This document shows positions 43,574-53,393 of a DNA stretch of 64,000 nucleotides, piece after piece. A model generated the notes under the pieces. It ran no database searches. It saw only the letters and a list, made by a program, of their open reading frames with translations, and had not been told where the DNA came from. Numbering within the stretch: position 1 is the stretch's first letter; every line of letters begins with the position of its first letter. Origin of the DNA: Nonomuraea zeae (GTDB lineage Bacteria > Actinomycetota > Actinomycetes > Streptosporangiales > Streptosporangiaceae); NCBI RefSeq assembly GCF_005889725.1, contig NZ_VCKX01000034.1, forward strand, positions 1 to 64,000, read 5' to 3'. The position numbers were made by a program, and so were the translations under genes.

Positions 43574-46500
43574 CTACGGGCAGGGCGCCTTGTACGGGCG
43601 GCCGGGGAGATACTGGGCCCATTCGGCCTGGGTGATCGCCGTGCCCGACGCTTCGCAGACGTTCGCGCTCGCCTGCTCCACGTTCACCCCCCAGAGCTGC
43701 GCGGCGAGCCCGGACGTGCTCGCCAGGACGCTCCCGTCCGCGCTGAACTCCAGGTCGCCCACCGGCTCGGAGCCGGCGAGCACGGCCCAGAGCGTGGGCC
43801 TGGCGCGGTCGGCGACGTTCCAGATCCTGATCGTCCGGTCCGCCGACCCGGTGGCCAGCGTGCGGCGGTCGGCGGAGAAGGCGACCCCGGTCACGTCCGA
43901 CGCGTGCCCGGGCAACACGGCCAGCCGCTGCGGGCGCTCGGGCTTGGCGACGTCCCACAGCCGGGCCGTCCCGTCAGAGGAGGCCGTGGCCAGCGTCTTG
44001 CCGTCCGTGCTGAAGCGCAGGTCGAGCACCCCTCCGGCGTGTGCGGCGAAGTCGGACAGCCGGCGCGGCTCGGTGGGCTTCGTCACGTCCCAGAGCCGGA
44101 CGGAGGCGGTGCCCGAGCCGGTCGCGAGCACGCGGCCGTCGGGGCTGAACACGGCCGGGCCGACCCGCTCGTCCGTCGCTCCCGCCGTCGCGACCTGCCG
44201 GGGGGTGGCGGGCGCGGCCACGTTCCAGAGCAGGGTCCTGCCGTCCTTGCCGGTCGTGACGACCATCCGGCCGTCGGGGCTGTAGGCGACGGAACGCACG
44301 CCGCCCGTGTGCCCCGTGAGCGTGCCCAGGAGCTTCGGGCTGGCGAGCTCGGCGAGATCCCACAGCCGGGCCGTGCCGTCGAGCGAGGCCGTGGCCAGGC
44401 GGCGGCCGTCGGGGCTGAAGCTCGCCGCCACGACGAGCCCGGTGTGCCCGCTCAGCGTGGACAGGGGCGTGCTCACCGCGGGGTCGGTGAGGTCCCACAG
44501 CTTGACGGTCTTGTCGTCGGAGGCGGTGGCGAGCGTGCGGCCGCTCTTGGCGATGGCGAGCCCGTTCACCAGCGCCGTGTGCCCGGCGAGCCGGGCGCGG
44601 GGGGCGACGCGGGCAGGGTTGGCGACGTTCCACAGCCGGGCCGTGCCGTCGGCGGCGGAGGTGGCGAGGTTCTGGCCGGTCGGGCTGAACGCCACCCCGG
44701 TGACGCCGTCGGGGAAGCCGGTCAGGGTGGCGGTGAGCTGGGCGGCGCGCGGGTCCTGGACGTCCCAGAGGCCCACGGTGCCGTCGGCGGATGCGCTGGC
44801 CAGGAAGTTGCCGTCGGGGCTGAACGCGACGCCGTCGACCTGGGCCCTGTGCCCGCGGGCGGTGCCGGCGAGCTTGGCGGCGGTGATGTCCCACACCTGG
44901 ACCGCGCCCGTGGCGGCGGCCGTGGCGAGGTAGCGGCCGTTGGGGGCGAACGCCACGCTCCTGACGGCGCCCTCCTGCGAGGTCAGCACCGCCAGGCTGC
45001 TGGGCTGCGCCGGGGCGAGCACGTCGAGGAGCGCGAGGGTGCCGCCGGTGGAGGCGATCGCGAGGAAACGCCCGTCGGGGCTGAAGGCCGCCTTGGTCAG
45101 GCCGGTGGCCATCTTGACGACCGAGACCTGCTTGGGCTTGGCGGGGTCGGCGACGTTCCACAGCCGCACCGACTTGTCGGCGGAGGCGGTGGCCACGAGA
45201 TCGCCCTTCGGGTTGAAGGCGACGGACGTGACCCGGTCGGTGTGCCCCTTGAGCGTGGCCACGCTCTTGGGGGCGGCGGTGTCGGAGACGTTCCACAGCC
45301 GCGCGGTCTCGTCCGCGGATGCGGTGGCCAGCACCTTGCCCGTGGGGTTGAACGTCGCCGCGGTCAGCCCCTTCGTGTGCCCCTTCGCCACGCCGAGGGC
45401 CTTCGGGCGAAGGGGGTCGGCGACGTTCCACAGCCGGGCGGTGGAGTCGGCGGAGGCGCTGGCGACGACGCGGCCGTCGGCGCGGTAGGCCACCCATTCG
45501 ACGGGAGCGGTGTGCCCGAGCATGCGCGCCCCGATCGGGCGGGTGAGGCTGCCGAGCAGGGCCCCGCGCGACTCCGGGGTGGCCGACAGGCGGTAGGCGC
45601 TCAGCGCCAGCTGGGCGCCGAGCGAGGTGTCGGAGGCGCTGTTGGCGGCGGCGGCGACCTGGCGGGAGAGCGCCTGGTCGCGCTGCGCGGCCGCCTCGGT
45701 GGCCCGCCTGCTCGCGTCCCTGCTCTGGAGCAGCGCCACCACCCCGCCGGCCGCCGCCATGAGGAAGAGGACGGTGAGCGCGGCGAGCGCGGAGCGGGCG
45801 ATGAGCGAGCGTCGGCGCTGCTTGCGCCTGGACGCGGTGAGGAAGTCGCGCTCCGTGTCCGTGCCGCCGGTGTCCGTGCCGCCCGTGTCCGTGCCGGCAG
45901 CCTGGGCCGCGGCCAGCCGGGCGTCGGCGTACAGGTAGGAGGACGGCTGACCCTGCTGCTGCCACGCCTCGGCGTCCTCGCGCAGGCGGCGGCGGACGAG
46001 CAGCCCGGCCCGGTCGGCGCCGATCCAGCTCGCGAGCCGCGGCCAGGCCGTGATGAGCGCCTCGTGGCTGATCTCGGCGACGTCGTGGTCGTCCACCGTG
46101 ACGAGCCGGGCGCGGACGAACTCGCCCAGCACCTGCCGGGCGATGGACGGCGACGAAGGCAACAGCTCGGCGACCGGGACCCGCCTGCGCGAGCCCTCGC
46201 CCCGCTCGTCCACGCGGATGAGCCCCACCAGCAGCTCCCGCACGATCGGCTCGTACTCCTTGCCGAGCCGCCGCAGGCTCTCCTCCGCGCTCGTCGCCAG
46301 CGCCCGCGCGACGCCCCCCGCGGCCTGGTAGTCGGCGATCGTCAGCACGCCCTCCGCCTGCCGCTGCCACGTGGCCAGCAGGGCCTGGGAGAACAGCGGC
46401 AGCACGCCGCCCGCCCGCTCCAGCGATTCTTCCCCGGTGCGGACGTCTTCGAGTATCAGCTCGGTGAGCCCCGGCTCCAGGGACAGGCCGGCGCGCGAGG

Positions 46501-47944
46501 CCGGCCCCTCGATCGCCGAGCGCAGCCCCGGCTCCCGCATGGGCACGACGATCTCGGGATGCCGCATGGACTCCAGCAGCCCGGGATAGGCCGCGCAGCG
46601 CCCGAAGCAGTCGGCGCGGACGGCGATCACCACGGCCGCCGACCTGGACAGCTCGGCCAGCGCCGCCACGAACTGCCGCCTGGCCGGCTCGCTCTCGCAG
46701 GCGGTGAACAGCTCCTCGAACTGGTCGACCAGCACCAGCAACCGCCCGGGAGCGCTGGGCAGCGCCCGCCTGACCCCGCCGGGATCGGACTCGATGATCG
46801 CGCGCAGGCGCACCGGGTCGAGGCGGCCGAGGCGGGCCAGCTCTCGGGCGAGCGTGGTGAGGGGGTCGGCGCCGGGGACGAGCACGATGTGCTCGCCGGC
46901 CGCCTCGCCGCGCAGCGCGGGCAGCACCCCGGCGCGCAGCACCGACGACTTCCCGCACCCCGGCGAGCCGGTCACGATCAGCGGATCGCCGGGCGCGAAC
47001 GCCTGCCGCACGCGCTTGGCCAGCCACTTGGTCAGGTCTTCGCGGCCGAAGAACAGCGCGGACTGCTCGGGCCCGTACGCCGCCAGGCCGAGGTAGGGGC
47101 CGGCCGCGTCGCCCGCGGGCCGGACCGGCGGGCCGGGGACGGGACTCGGTGCCGTGTACGCCGGATTGACCGCGAGCGGAGGCGGCTCGCCGAAACCGGC
47201 GGCCGCACGGCGGGGGCGGGGGAACCCCGAGCCGGGCAGCGAACGCGCCAGCCGCTCGTAGACGTGGTCGAGCGTGAACGACGGCGGCCCGCCCTGCTCG
47301 CCCTCGTTGAGCAGCCTGATCAGGGCCCCGCTGAGCGCCGTGTGCCGGACGCCGGGCAGCGCCCACGCGTTCTCGTCCTTGCTGGAGGAGGCGAGCACGT
47401 ACGCCCCCCGCCACGTCGGCTCCAAGGAGCCCTCGGCGACCGGCCGCCCGCTCCCCTTGAAGCAGCAGTCCAGCACCACGACGGCGCGCTCGGCCCGCGA
47501 CGTCGCCAGGATGTCGCGCACCACGGCGTACGGGAGCGCCTGGTAGCCCGGCACCCCCTGGGAGAGGTTCACGGTGGCGCGCGTGGCCAGGTGCAGCTCG
47601 TTGTCGGGGCTGAACACGGCGTGGCCCACGAAGTAGAACAGCAGGGCGGACGTGGCCTCCTGCGCCGCCTTGGCCAGCGCCTCGCCCAGGTTGGCCGGGG
47701 TCGCGGGGTCGAGCAGCGTCGTCAGGCCCGCCGGGCTGAGCCCCGCCCGCTCGACCAGGCACTGGCCGAGATCGGTGACGGTCGCCGGGACCGCGGGCAC
47801 CTGCGGCAGGTTCGACGAGGGGCGATGCGCCCCCGTGCCGGCCACCAGGACCCTGGCGCCCTCCGAGGCCAGCAGCAGCGGTGGACCGTTCCACGGGGCC
47901 TGTCGTACGAGCCGGGTCTGCGTCGCAGAATCGTTCTCAGTCAT
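43574..47944 (-). CDS. Caspase-like peptidase / nSTAND NTPase / WD40 fusion
   Basis: A 1,456-residue protein with four parts. A C14 caspase-like domain (about 31-240) has His108 in FYFVGHAVF and Cys161 in VVLDCCFKG. An nSTAND NTPase (about 283-690) starts YLGLAAYGPEQSALFFGRED with Walker A GSPGCGKSS at 326-334 and Walker B LLVLVDQFEELF. One transmembrane helix (near 715-740, ALAALTVLFLMAAAGGVVAL) is next, then 14 WD40 repeats (about 806-1,430), enough for two seven-bladed propellers. I infer a membrane-tethered sensor in which the propellers detect a signal, the NTPase oligomerises and the protease acts; related proteins are implicated in stress or phage-triggered responses. Start ATG 47944 has GGAG six bases upstream. 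Confidence 0.9.
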   Translation of the reverse strand: MTENDSATQTRLVRQAPWNGPPLLLASEGARVLVAGTGAHRPSSNLPQVPAVPATVTDLGQCLVERAGLSPAGLTTLLDPATPANLGEALAKAAQEATSALLFYFVGHAVFSPDNELHLATRATVNLSQGVPGYQALPYAVVRDILATSRAERAVVVLDCCFKGSGRPVAEGSLEPTWRGAYVLASSSKDENAWALPGVRHTALSGALIRLLNEGEQGGPPSFTLDHVYERLARSLPGSGFPRPRRAAAGFGEPPPLAVNPAYTAPSPVPGPPVRPAGDAAGPYLGLAAYGPEQSALFFGREDLTKWLAKRVRQAFAPGDPLIVTGSPGCGKSSVLRAGVLPALRGEAAGEHIVLVPGADPLTTLARELARLGRLDPVRLRAIIESDPGGVRRALPSAPGRLLVLVDQFEELFTACESEPARRQFVAALAELSRSAAVVIAVRADCFGRCAAYPGLLESMRHPEIVVPMREPGLRSAIEGPASRAGLSLEPGLTELILEDVRTGEESLERAGGVLPLFSQALLATWQRQAEGVLTIADYQAAGGVARALATSAEESLRRLGKEYEPIVRELLVGLIRVDERGEGSRRRVPVAELLPSSPSIARQVLGEFVRARLVTVDDHDVAEISHEALITAWPRLASWIGADRAGLLVRRRLREDAEAWQQQGQPSSYLYADARLAAAQAAGTDTGGTDTGGTDTERDFLTASRRKQRRRSLIARSALAALTVLFLMAAAGGVVALLQSRDASRRATEAAAQRDQALSRQVAAAANSASDTSLGAQLALSAYRLSATPESRGALLGSLTRPIGARMLGHTAPVEWVAYRADGRVVASASADSTARLWNVADPLRPKALGVAKGHTKGLTAATFNPTGKVLATASADETARLWNVSDTAAPKSVATLKGHTDRVTSVAFNPKGDLVATASADKSVRLWNVADPAKPKQVSVVKMATGLTKAAFSPDGRFLAIASTGGTLALLDVLAPAQPSSLAVLTSQEGAVRSVAFAPNGRYLATAAATGAVQVWDITAAKLAGTARGHRAQVDGVAFSPDGNFLASASADGTVGLWDVQDPRAAQLTATLTGFPDGVTGVAFSPTGQNLATSAADGTARLWNVANPARVAPRARLAGHTALVNGLAIAKSGRTLATASDDKTVKLWDLTDPAVSTPLSTLSGHTGLVVAASFSPDGRRLATASLDGTARLWDLAELASPKLLGTLTGHTGGVRSVAYSPDGRMVVTTGKDGRTLLWNVAAPATPRQVATAGATDERVGPAVFSPDGRVLATGSGTASVRLWDVTKPTEPRRLSDFAAHAGGVLDLRFSTDGKTLATASSDGTARLWDVAKPERPQRLAVLPGHASDVTGVAFSADRRTLATGSADRTIRIWNVADRARPTLWAVLAGSEPVGDLEFSADGSVLASTSGLAAQLWGVNVEQASANVCEASGTAITQAEWAQYLPGRPYKAPCP

Positions 47945-48078
47945 CCGGCGCTCCACGGCAGGGGAGATCAATCGGCCACAGCGACATTGTCGGGCGAGGC
48001 GCCGTGCGCGGCGACAGCTTCGGCACGAAGGACGAGCCGGCTGATCCGGACGACCCCCCGATCGGCGCGTATCGCGTG

Positions 48079-48108
48079 CGGGAACAGCGGGCGAGCCCGC
48101 GTTTCCCG
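48079..48108. terminator. Terminator after the C39-like peptidase gene
   Basis: CGGGAA-CA-GCGGGC-GA-GCCCGC-GT-TTCCCG forms a long interrupted hairpin downstream of the 48162 stop (minus strand). The rest of the 217-bp gap to the caspase gene holds no gene. Confidence 0.6.
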
Positions 48109-48161
48109 GTTGTTAGGGTACGCAGGTCTGCGCCCGCCGTCGAGAGGTGCGGGGAAGCGAC

Positions 48162-49412
48162 CTACCAGTTCGCGGGCAGCCCGGGGGTGGTGGCGGGCAG
48201 CGCGTGGCCGGGCGGGTGGATGACGTACGTGACGCCGCCGCTGCTGGAGCTGCGCAGCCACACGTTCTCGAACGCGGCCCGCGGATAGACGTGCCGCACG
48301 GCGGCGTTGCTGGAGGAGGCCGGATCGTTGGCGATCACATCGCCCGTGGCGGTGAAGCCGACGATCGCCATCAGGTGGCCGTTCGTGCCGTACCCGGCGC
48401 CCGGCAGCTCGCTCTTCTTGAACGACTGCGAAGTGATGACCGGGATGCCCGCCTTGATCAGCGCCTCCAGCTCGGTCAGCGAGCGCAGCCGGGTGACGAA
48501 GCCGTCCATCCCGTAGCGCCCCGCGTAGGCGGTGTTGAACGGCCAGTTGCCCGCGCCCTCGTAGGCGTGGTCGTAGGTGTAGCGGGCGGCGTAGTCGACC
48601 TCGGGGTTCGGGTCGGCCGGGTCGACCCAGGAGGTGTCCTGGGCGCTCGGCCACTTGTCCCAGTAGCCGAGGATCATGGTGGTCGAGGTGGGGCTGCACC
48701 AGGCCTCGCCGCCGCCGTCCCACTCGGGGTAGTGGCCCTGGTGGACGTTCTGGGAGCGGCGCGGCACGGCCAGCTCCGTCCCCCACGCGCCGCCGCCCGG
48801 GCTGACCGGCACGGTCTTGCGCTCGGGCACGTTGGAGGCCATGACGCCGGACGTGCGCACGCGTGGCGTGATCGCCGAGCCCGGCGTGCGGTAGAGGGTC
48901 AGGCGCAGCTGGTAGGCGCTGACGGGCTTGCCCGCCGCCGCGACCAGCGTGTCCACGGCGACCGAGGCGTCCGCGTCGCCCTGGCCGGGCACCGAGGTGC
49001 GGCGGATGTCGCCTTCGGCGTACGCCCAGCGGCCGAGCGAATACCACGTGGTCAGGCCCTCCGCGTTCCTGGCGCGGGTCTCGATCTGCAGCCAGCTCCC
49101 CTGGGGGAGGTCCGCGGTCCAGGAGGCGATCAGCTCGGTGGCGGGGAACCCGATGGGCCGCTCGGGGCCGGTCCAGCGGGCGTACTCCCAGGTCTTGGTG
49201 CCGAGCGCGTCGGTGTAGGAGGTGGTGCCCGCGGCCGTGCCGAACGCCAGCCCGTCGCCGGGCGTCGTGCCCTCGGCCGTGCCCGCGGCGAAGTCGGCCC
49301 GCTGGAAGACCACGTCGGGGGTGGCGGCGGCCGGTTGGGTCTCGGCCGCCGCGGCCTGCGTGGAGATGGACGTGATGAGGAGGCCGCACAGGAAGACGAT
49401 CAGCGCGCGCAT
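48162..49412 (-). CDS. Secreted peptidase C39-like protein
   Basis: A 416-residue exported protein: signal peptide MRALIVFLCGLLITSISTQA, an N-terminal beta-sandwich (about 35-215) and a C39_2 papain-fold domain. Catalytic Cys is in GGGEAWCSPTSTTMILGYW, His in GTNGHLMAIVGF and the third residue, Asp, in VIANDPASSS. The protein starts at ATG 49412, with AAGGTGGG upstream; the longer frame (21 codons more) is not chosen. Such proteins process peptides or cell-wall proteins outside the cell; substrate unknown. Upstream neighbour of the caspase-STAND-WD40 gene in the same direction. Confidence 0.85.
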   Translation of the reverse strand: MRALIVFLCGLLITSISTQAAAAETQPAAATPDVVFQRADFAAGTAEGTTPGDGLAFGTAAGTTSYTDALGTKTWEYARWTGPERPIGFPATELIASWTADLPQGSWLQIETRARNAEGLTTWYSLGRWAYAEGDIRRTSVPGQGDADASVAVDTLVAAAGKPVSAYQLRLTLYRTPGSAITPRVRTSGVMASNVPERKTVPVSPGGGAWGTELAVPRRSQNVHQGHYPEWDGGGEAWCSPTSTTMILGYWDKWPSAQDTSWVDPADPNPEVDYAARYTYDHAYEGAGNWPFNTAYAGRYGMDGFVTRLRSLTELEALIKAGIPVITSQSFKKSELPGAGYGTNGHLMAIVGFTATGDVIANDPASSSNAAVRHVYPRAAFENVWLRSSSSGGVTYVIHPPGHALPATTPGLPANW

Positions 49413-49581
49413 GAACCCACCTTCTCGGAAGGCGCCGGATGCGCTGACATTAAGCAGTGCCAGCGGGTAAAGCATCGGGAAATCTACGTATCAGCCTGAA
49501 TCACTGGATCCATGGCTTCTCATGGCATGAATCCGGATGGAATGGTGACTCGGGGAATGAACTGACCACAGGAAGTGAGCT

Positions 49582-50259
49582 ATGAGGAAATATGTGATTT
49601 TGGGGGTGCAGGGGAGTGGCAAGGGCACCCAGAGCGCCATGCTCGCCGACGACCTCGACCTGGTGCACATCAGCGTGGGCGACATCTTCCGCTGGCACGT
49701 CAAGCGGCACACCAAGCTCGGCGCGCAGGTCCGCCGACTGGTCGCGGCGGGCGAGCTGGTGGGGGACGACCTGGTGGAGGACGTCGTCAGGGACCGGCTC
49801 CAGCTGCACGACTGGAATTACGGGTTCATCATCGACGGCTTCCCGCGCAACCGGCGTCAGGCGGAGTTCTTCCTGGAGAGCTACGACATCGACGGGGTGA
49901 TCCATCTGGACCTGCCGGACGAGGAGGTCCGTCGGCGCGTCCTGGCGCGGCGGCTGTGCTCGCGGTGCGGCATGGACTACAACCTGATCGCCCACCGGCC
50001 GGAGACGGAGGGGCGGTGCGACGTGTGCGGCGGCGAGCTGGTCAGCCGGGAGGACGACAGCCCGGAGGTGCTCGCCAGGCGGCTGGAGGAGTATCACAGC
50101 AAGATCGACCCTGTGGTGGAGCTGTTCCGCCGCAAGGAGTACGTGATGACGATCGACGCGCGCGCCGACAAGGCCGCCGTCCAGCGGACGATCCGCACCC
50201 GCTTCAACCTCCCGCCGTATCTCCCGTCCCAGGAGGAGCCGGTACGTCTTTCCGGCTAG
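49582..50259 (+). CDS. adk: Adenylate kinase (LID-zinc form)
   Basis: A 225-residue nucleoside monophosphate kinase catalysing ATP + AMP to 2 ADP. The P-loop is GVQGSGKGTQ near residue 8, the NMP-site IIDGFPRN is at about 82, and the LID carries a complete four-cysteine zinc knuckle (CSRCG...CDVCG). It is preceded by AGTGAGCT without a strong Shine-Dalgarno. Actinomycetes also have an adk in the ribosomal-protein operon; the standing here next to a regulator gene suggests this is a second copy. The last 56 bp overlap the convergent AraC gene. A homologous nucleotide kinase of other specificity cannot be ruled out. Confidence 0.85.
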   Translation: MRKYVILGVQGSGKGTQSAMLADDLDLVHISVGDIFRWHVKRHTKLGAQVRRLVAAGELVGDDLVEDVVRDRLQLHDWNYGFIIDGFPRNRRQAEFFLESYDIDGVIHLDLPDEEVRRRVLARRLCSRCGMDYNLIAHRPETEGRCDVCGGELVSREDDSPEVLARRLEEYHSKIDPVVELFRRKEYVMTIDARADKAAVQRTIRTRFNLPPYLPSQEEPVRLSG

Positions 50260-51124
50260 GGCGCGCGGCCGATCGGCTGCGCCGCCGGTACTCGGTGGGC
50301 GTCAGCCCGACCAGCGCACGGAAGCGGCGGGCGAAGTACGTCGGGTCGTCCCAGCCGACGGCGGCCCCGACCCGGGCGGCCGGCAGGGCCGAGTTCGCCA
50401 GCAACGTGGCGGCCCGCTCGGCCCGCAGCCGGGCCAGGAAACCCATCGGCGTCAGCCCGACGTAGCGGCCGAACAGCCGGCCGAGATAGGCGGGATCCAG
50501 GCTGACCGCCCGGGCGAGGTCCTCCAGCCGCCACGGGTGGGCGGGCTCCGCCTCCAGCCGGGCGACGGTGGCGGCGACGGCGGGGTGGATGGCGGGCTCG
50601 GGCGTCCTCCGCCCGGCGTCACGGCCGTCGGCGAGGACGCCGAGCACCGTGACCAGCCGGCCCAGCACCCGGCCCGGCCGGCTCCGATCGGCGCCGAGGT
50701 CCCGTTCGAGCAGGCCGATCTCGGCCACCGCCTCCTCGGCGGCGCCCGGATCGACGGTCATGACCGCCACGCCGTGCGTGCCGGAGGCCACCGGGTCGGT
50801 CCACAGCATCCGGCGCAGCATCGGGATGTCGTACAGCGCCGCCAGCTCGGCCCGCAGCGCGTGGGCGGACAGGCAGCAGTTGGCGACGGTCAGGCCGGCG
50901 CAGTCCCTGAACCCGTGCCAGGCGCCGGGGCGCAGCACGATGACCTGCCCCTGCCGCAGCGGGTGCTCGCCCCGGCTGGTCACGTGCCGGCCGCGCCCGG
51001 GGCCGATCACCGCGATCTCCAGGAAGTCGTGCGCGTGCGGCTCGATGTCGAGCTCCACCTGGTGGACGCCGCCCAGGACCGGGCCCCCGGCGAACAGCGC
51101 GTGCTCGTGCAGCGTGGCAGGCAT
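50204..51124 (-). CDS. AraC family transcriptional regulator
   Basis: A 306-residue regulator with an N-terminal cupin-type sensor (HAHDFLEIAVIGPGRGRHVT, ligand-binding) and a C-terminal double helix-turn-helix (RLEDLARAVSLDPAYLGRLFGRYVGLTPMGFLARLR then ARVGAAVGWDDPTYFARRFRALVGLTPTEYRR). It is divergent from a PhyH dioxygenase gene with 101 bp between starts, so it is the likely activator of that gene. A small-molecule ligand is expected; none can be named. The 3' end overlaps the adenylate kinase gene tail by 56 bp. Confidence 0.93.
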   Translation of the reverse strand: MPATLHEHALFAGGPVLGGVHQVELDIEPHAHDFLEIAVIGPGRGRHVTSRGEHPLRQGQVIVLRPGAWHGFRDCAGLTVANCCLSAHALRAELAALYDIPMLRRMLWTDPVASGTHGVAVMTVDPGAAEEAVAEIGLLERDLGADRSRPGRVLGRLVTVLGVLADGRDAGRRTPEPAIHPAVAATVARLEAEPAHPWRLEDLARAVSLDPAYLGRLFGRYVGLTPMGFLARLRAERAATLLANSALPAARVGAAVGWDDPTYFARRFRALVGLTPTEYRRRSRSAARPSRKDVPAPPGTGDTAGG

Positions 51125-51225
51125 GTCGGGATCGTACGACCACTCGCCGGAATCGGCCTAGCCCGGAGTGGCCCGTCACGACGACGCTTGCAGTATCCCA
51201 ACCGCGAGAACTCTGGAGGCCAGAG

Positions 51226-52017
51226 ATGACATCGACCACGACCGAGCCGTCCGGCAGCGACGTCGGCGCCGACGGCCGGGTGCCGGACGAGCTGGTGGCG
51301 GCGTACCGCGAATCCGGTTTCGTCCGAGTGCGTGGCGTCCTCGAACCCGGGCAGGTCGAGCGCTTCCGCGCCGGCGCCGAGGCGTTCCTGGAGGCGCACC
51401 GCGCGGAGAGCCTGGAGAAGGAAGGCGTCTTCAGCCAGCTGGTCAACGTCTGGCAACGCGACGGGACGCTGCGGGAGCTCACGTTCGACGCGCGGCTCGG
51501 CCGGATCGCCGAGCAGCTGGCCGGCTTCCCGCTGCGGCTCTGGCACGACCAGATGCTGGTGAAGGAGCCGTACAACAACGCCGCCACGGAGTTCCACCAG
51601 GACCGCCCCTACTGGCCGCACGAGGGGGACCGGCTCCCGCTGTCGGCGTGGATAGCGCTGGTCGACGTTCCGCCGGAGCGGGGGTGCATGACCTTCCTGC
51701 CCGGCACCCAGCACCGCCGCGGCCTGCGCCCGCAGGACCTGCACCACGAGGAGGATCTGTTCGAGACGGACCCGTCCCTGCGCTGGATCCCCCGCGTCAC
51801 CGTGCCGCTGCGCGCCGGCGACTGCACCTTCCACAGCGGCTACACCGGGCACATGGCGCTGCCCAACCGCACAGGCGAGGCCCGCTTCGCGCACGTCGTC
51901 ATCTACATGGACGAGGCGACCGGCTACAGCGGCGCGGAGCACGTCGTGACCGATCCGCTCGGGCTCGCCGCGGGCGACCGGCTGGACGGCGACACCTTCC
52001 CGCGTCCCTGGGCGTAG
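51226..52017 (+). CDS. Phytanoyl-CoA dioxygenase (PhyH) family protein
   Basis: A 263-residue Fe(II)/2-oxoglutarate-dependent oxygenase. The iron-binding facial triad is visible: His-x-Asp in TEFHQDRPYWPHEG and the distal His in HSGYTGHMALPNRT, followed by Arg for 2-oxoglutarate (ARFAHVVIYMD). All key residues are present. It would hydroxylate a small molecule using oxygen. Start ATG 51226 with GGAGGCCAGAG (10 bases) upstream. Divergent from the AraC regulator, which probably controls it. Substrate not deducible. Confidence 0.9.
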   Translation: MTSTTTEPSGSDVGADGRVPDELVAAYRESGFVRVRGVLEPGQVERFRAGAEAFLEAHRAESLEKEGVFSQLVNVWQRDGTLRELTFDARLGRIAEQLAGFPLRLWHDQMLVKEPYNNAATEFHQDRPYWPHEGDRLPLSAWIALVDVPPERGCMTFLPGTQHRRGLRPQDLHHEEDLFETDPSLRWIPRVTVPLRAGDCTFHSGYTGHMALPNRTGEARFAHVVIYMDEATGYSGAEHVVTDPLGLAAGDRLDGDTFPRPWA

Positions 52018-52148
52018 CGGGCGCCCGGGGCAAAGAGTCCGCCACGGCGGTGCATGGGTCCCGTTTGATCGCCGGTGCGCACGGCCCGGGTGCGAGGAAG
52101 ATCGCATCGGGCCGAGCCGGCACGGAGCGTTCACGCGGGGGGAACGAG

Positions 52149-53393
52149 ATGAGCATGCCCAGGATCGCGGCGATGATCGCGCTCGCCGCGCTGAGCGGCT
52201 GCGCCGCCCCGGCCGCCGGGTCCTCGGCGGCGCAGCCGCTCCGCCGCGTCCCCGCAGGCGCGCCCGTGCCCCGCAGCGCCGGCCTGCAGATCACCGCGAG
52301 CGTCACCCCCGACCCCATGATCGTCGGTGCCGAGTCCGTGTACGCGGTGACCGTCCTGAACACCGGCGACCAGGACGCCGAGAACGTGACGATCACCGAC
52401 GTCCTCGACCCCGGCACCGCCGTCACCAGGCTCCCCGGCGACTGCTCCAGCGCGGGCCAGACCGTCACCTGCGGCGGGCCGGGCCTGACGATCGGCCCGG
52501 GGGACAGCGCGACGTACCGGATCCCCGTCACGACCGACCCCGGCCTGTCCGACGGCACGAACCTGCGCAACCGCGCGAGGGTCTCGGCCTCGGGCGTGCC
52601 GGCGGACTCCACGCAGCTCACCAGCCAGACCCGTACGCTGACCGACGTCGAGATCACCGAGACCGCCCCCGCCGTCGTGCGCCCGGACGCCACCATCACC
52701 TACACGCTGACCGTCACCAACCGCGGCCCCTCGCAGGCCGCGGACGTCACCGTCCAGGACGAGACCGGCGGCGGCCGGACCACCATCGCCGGCCGCCCGG
52801 CCGAGTGCCCCGGCGGCGGGCTCACCCTCACCTGCCCCCTCGGCACGCTCGCCCCCGACGAGAGCAGGGAGTTCGCCTTCACCGTCACGCCCGACGCCGT
52901 CGGCGTGATCGAGAACTGTGCCACCGTCGCCACCGCGAGCCGTGAGGAGAACACCGCGAACAACCGCTCCTGCGCGGCGACCGTCGTGGAGCCCGCCCGG
53001 TCACCGAGCCCGGCGCCCCCCAGCCCGGCCGCGCACCTGTCCACCTTCACCCCGGAACCCACGCCTGCCGAGCTCCCCACGCCGGCGCCCTCCGCGACCG
53101 CGACCGCCACCGCGAGCCCCACCGCGAGCCCGGAGCCGACGCCGGGCGAGGAGGCCGGCCCGGGCCCGGGGCTGGCCCCCGAGGAGCCGGGCCGGGGCCC
53201 GGAGCCGGATCCCGATGACGAGCGCGCGGTCCCCGGCCAGGCCGGGGACACCCTCCCCATGACCGGCGTCTCGGTCTGGCTCTTCGGGCTCGGCGTCGCC
53301 GTGCTCCTCGCGGTCGGCCTGCTCGTACGCTACTTCTCCCGCCGCGAACGGGCCGGCGGCCAGGGGAGGTCGGGCTCGCACGGCGCGGTGTAG
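52149..53393 (+). CDS. DUF11 surface protein with both a lipobox and an LPxTG motif
   Basis: A 414-residue cell-surface protein. The N-terminus [18 protein letters not shown] is a lipoprotein signal with Cys18. Two DUF11-type immunoglobulin-like domains follow (about 50-155 and 160-275; [19 protein letters not shown] and [18 protein letters not shown] mark the starts). A Pro/Thr/Ala/Glu linker (about 285-365) leads to LPMTG (369-373), a hydrophobic helix and [11 protein letters not shown]: a complete sortase sorting signal. Carrying both anchors is unusual. Start ATG 52149 has GGGGG about 5-8 bases upstream. The 3' end overlaps the convergent FabV gene by 64 bp. Function probably structural or adhesive. 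Confidence 0.85.
   Translation: MSMPRIAAMIALAALSGCAAPAAGSSAAQPLRRVPAGAPVPRSAGLQITASVTPDPMIVGAESVYAVTVLNTGDQDAENVTITDVLDPGTAVTRLPGDCSSAGQTVTCGGPGLTIGPGDSATYRIPVTTDPGLSDGTNLRNRARVSASGVPADSTQLTSQTRTLTDVEITETAPAVVRPDATITYTLTVTNRGPSQAADVTVQDETGGGRTTIAGRPAECPGGGLTLTCPLGTLAPDESREFAFTVTPDAVGVIENCATVATASREENTANNRSCAATVVEPARSPSPAPPSPAAHLSTFTPEPTPAELPTPAPSATATATASPTASPEPTPGEEAGPGPGLAPEEPGRGPEPDPDDERAVPGQAGDTLPMTGVSVWLFGLGVAVLLAVGLLVRYFSRRERAGGQGRSGSHGAV

Noticed and set aside
43904..48223. 1,439-codon plus-strand frame across the caspase-WD40 gene
   Set aside because: Shadow frame: Arg/Gly/Ala rich, no domain, opposite a gene with 14 WD repeats.
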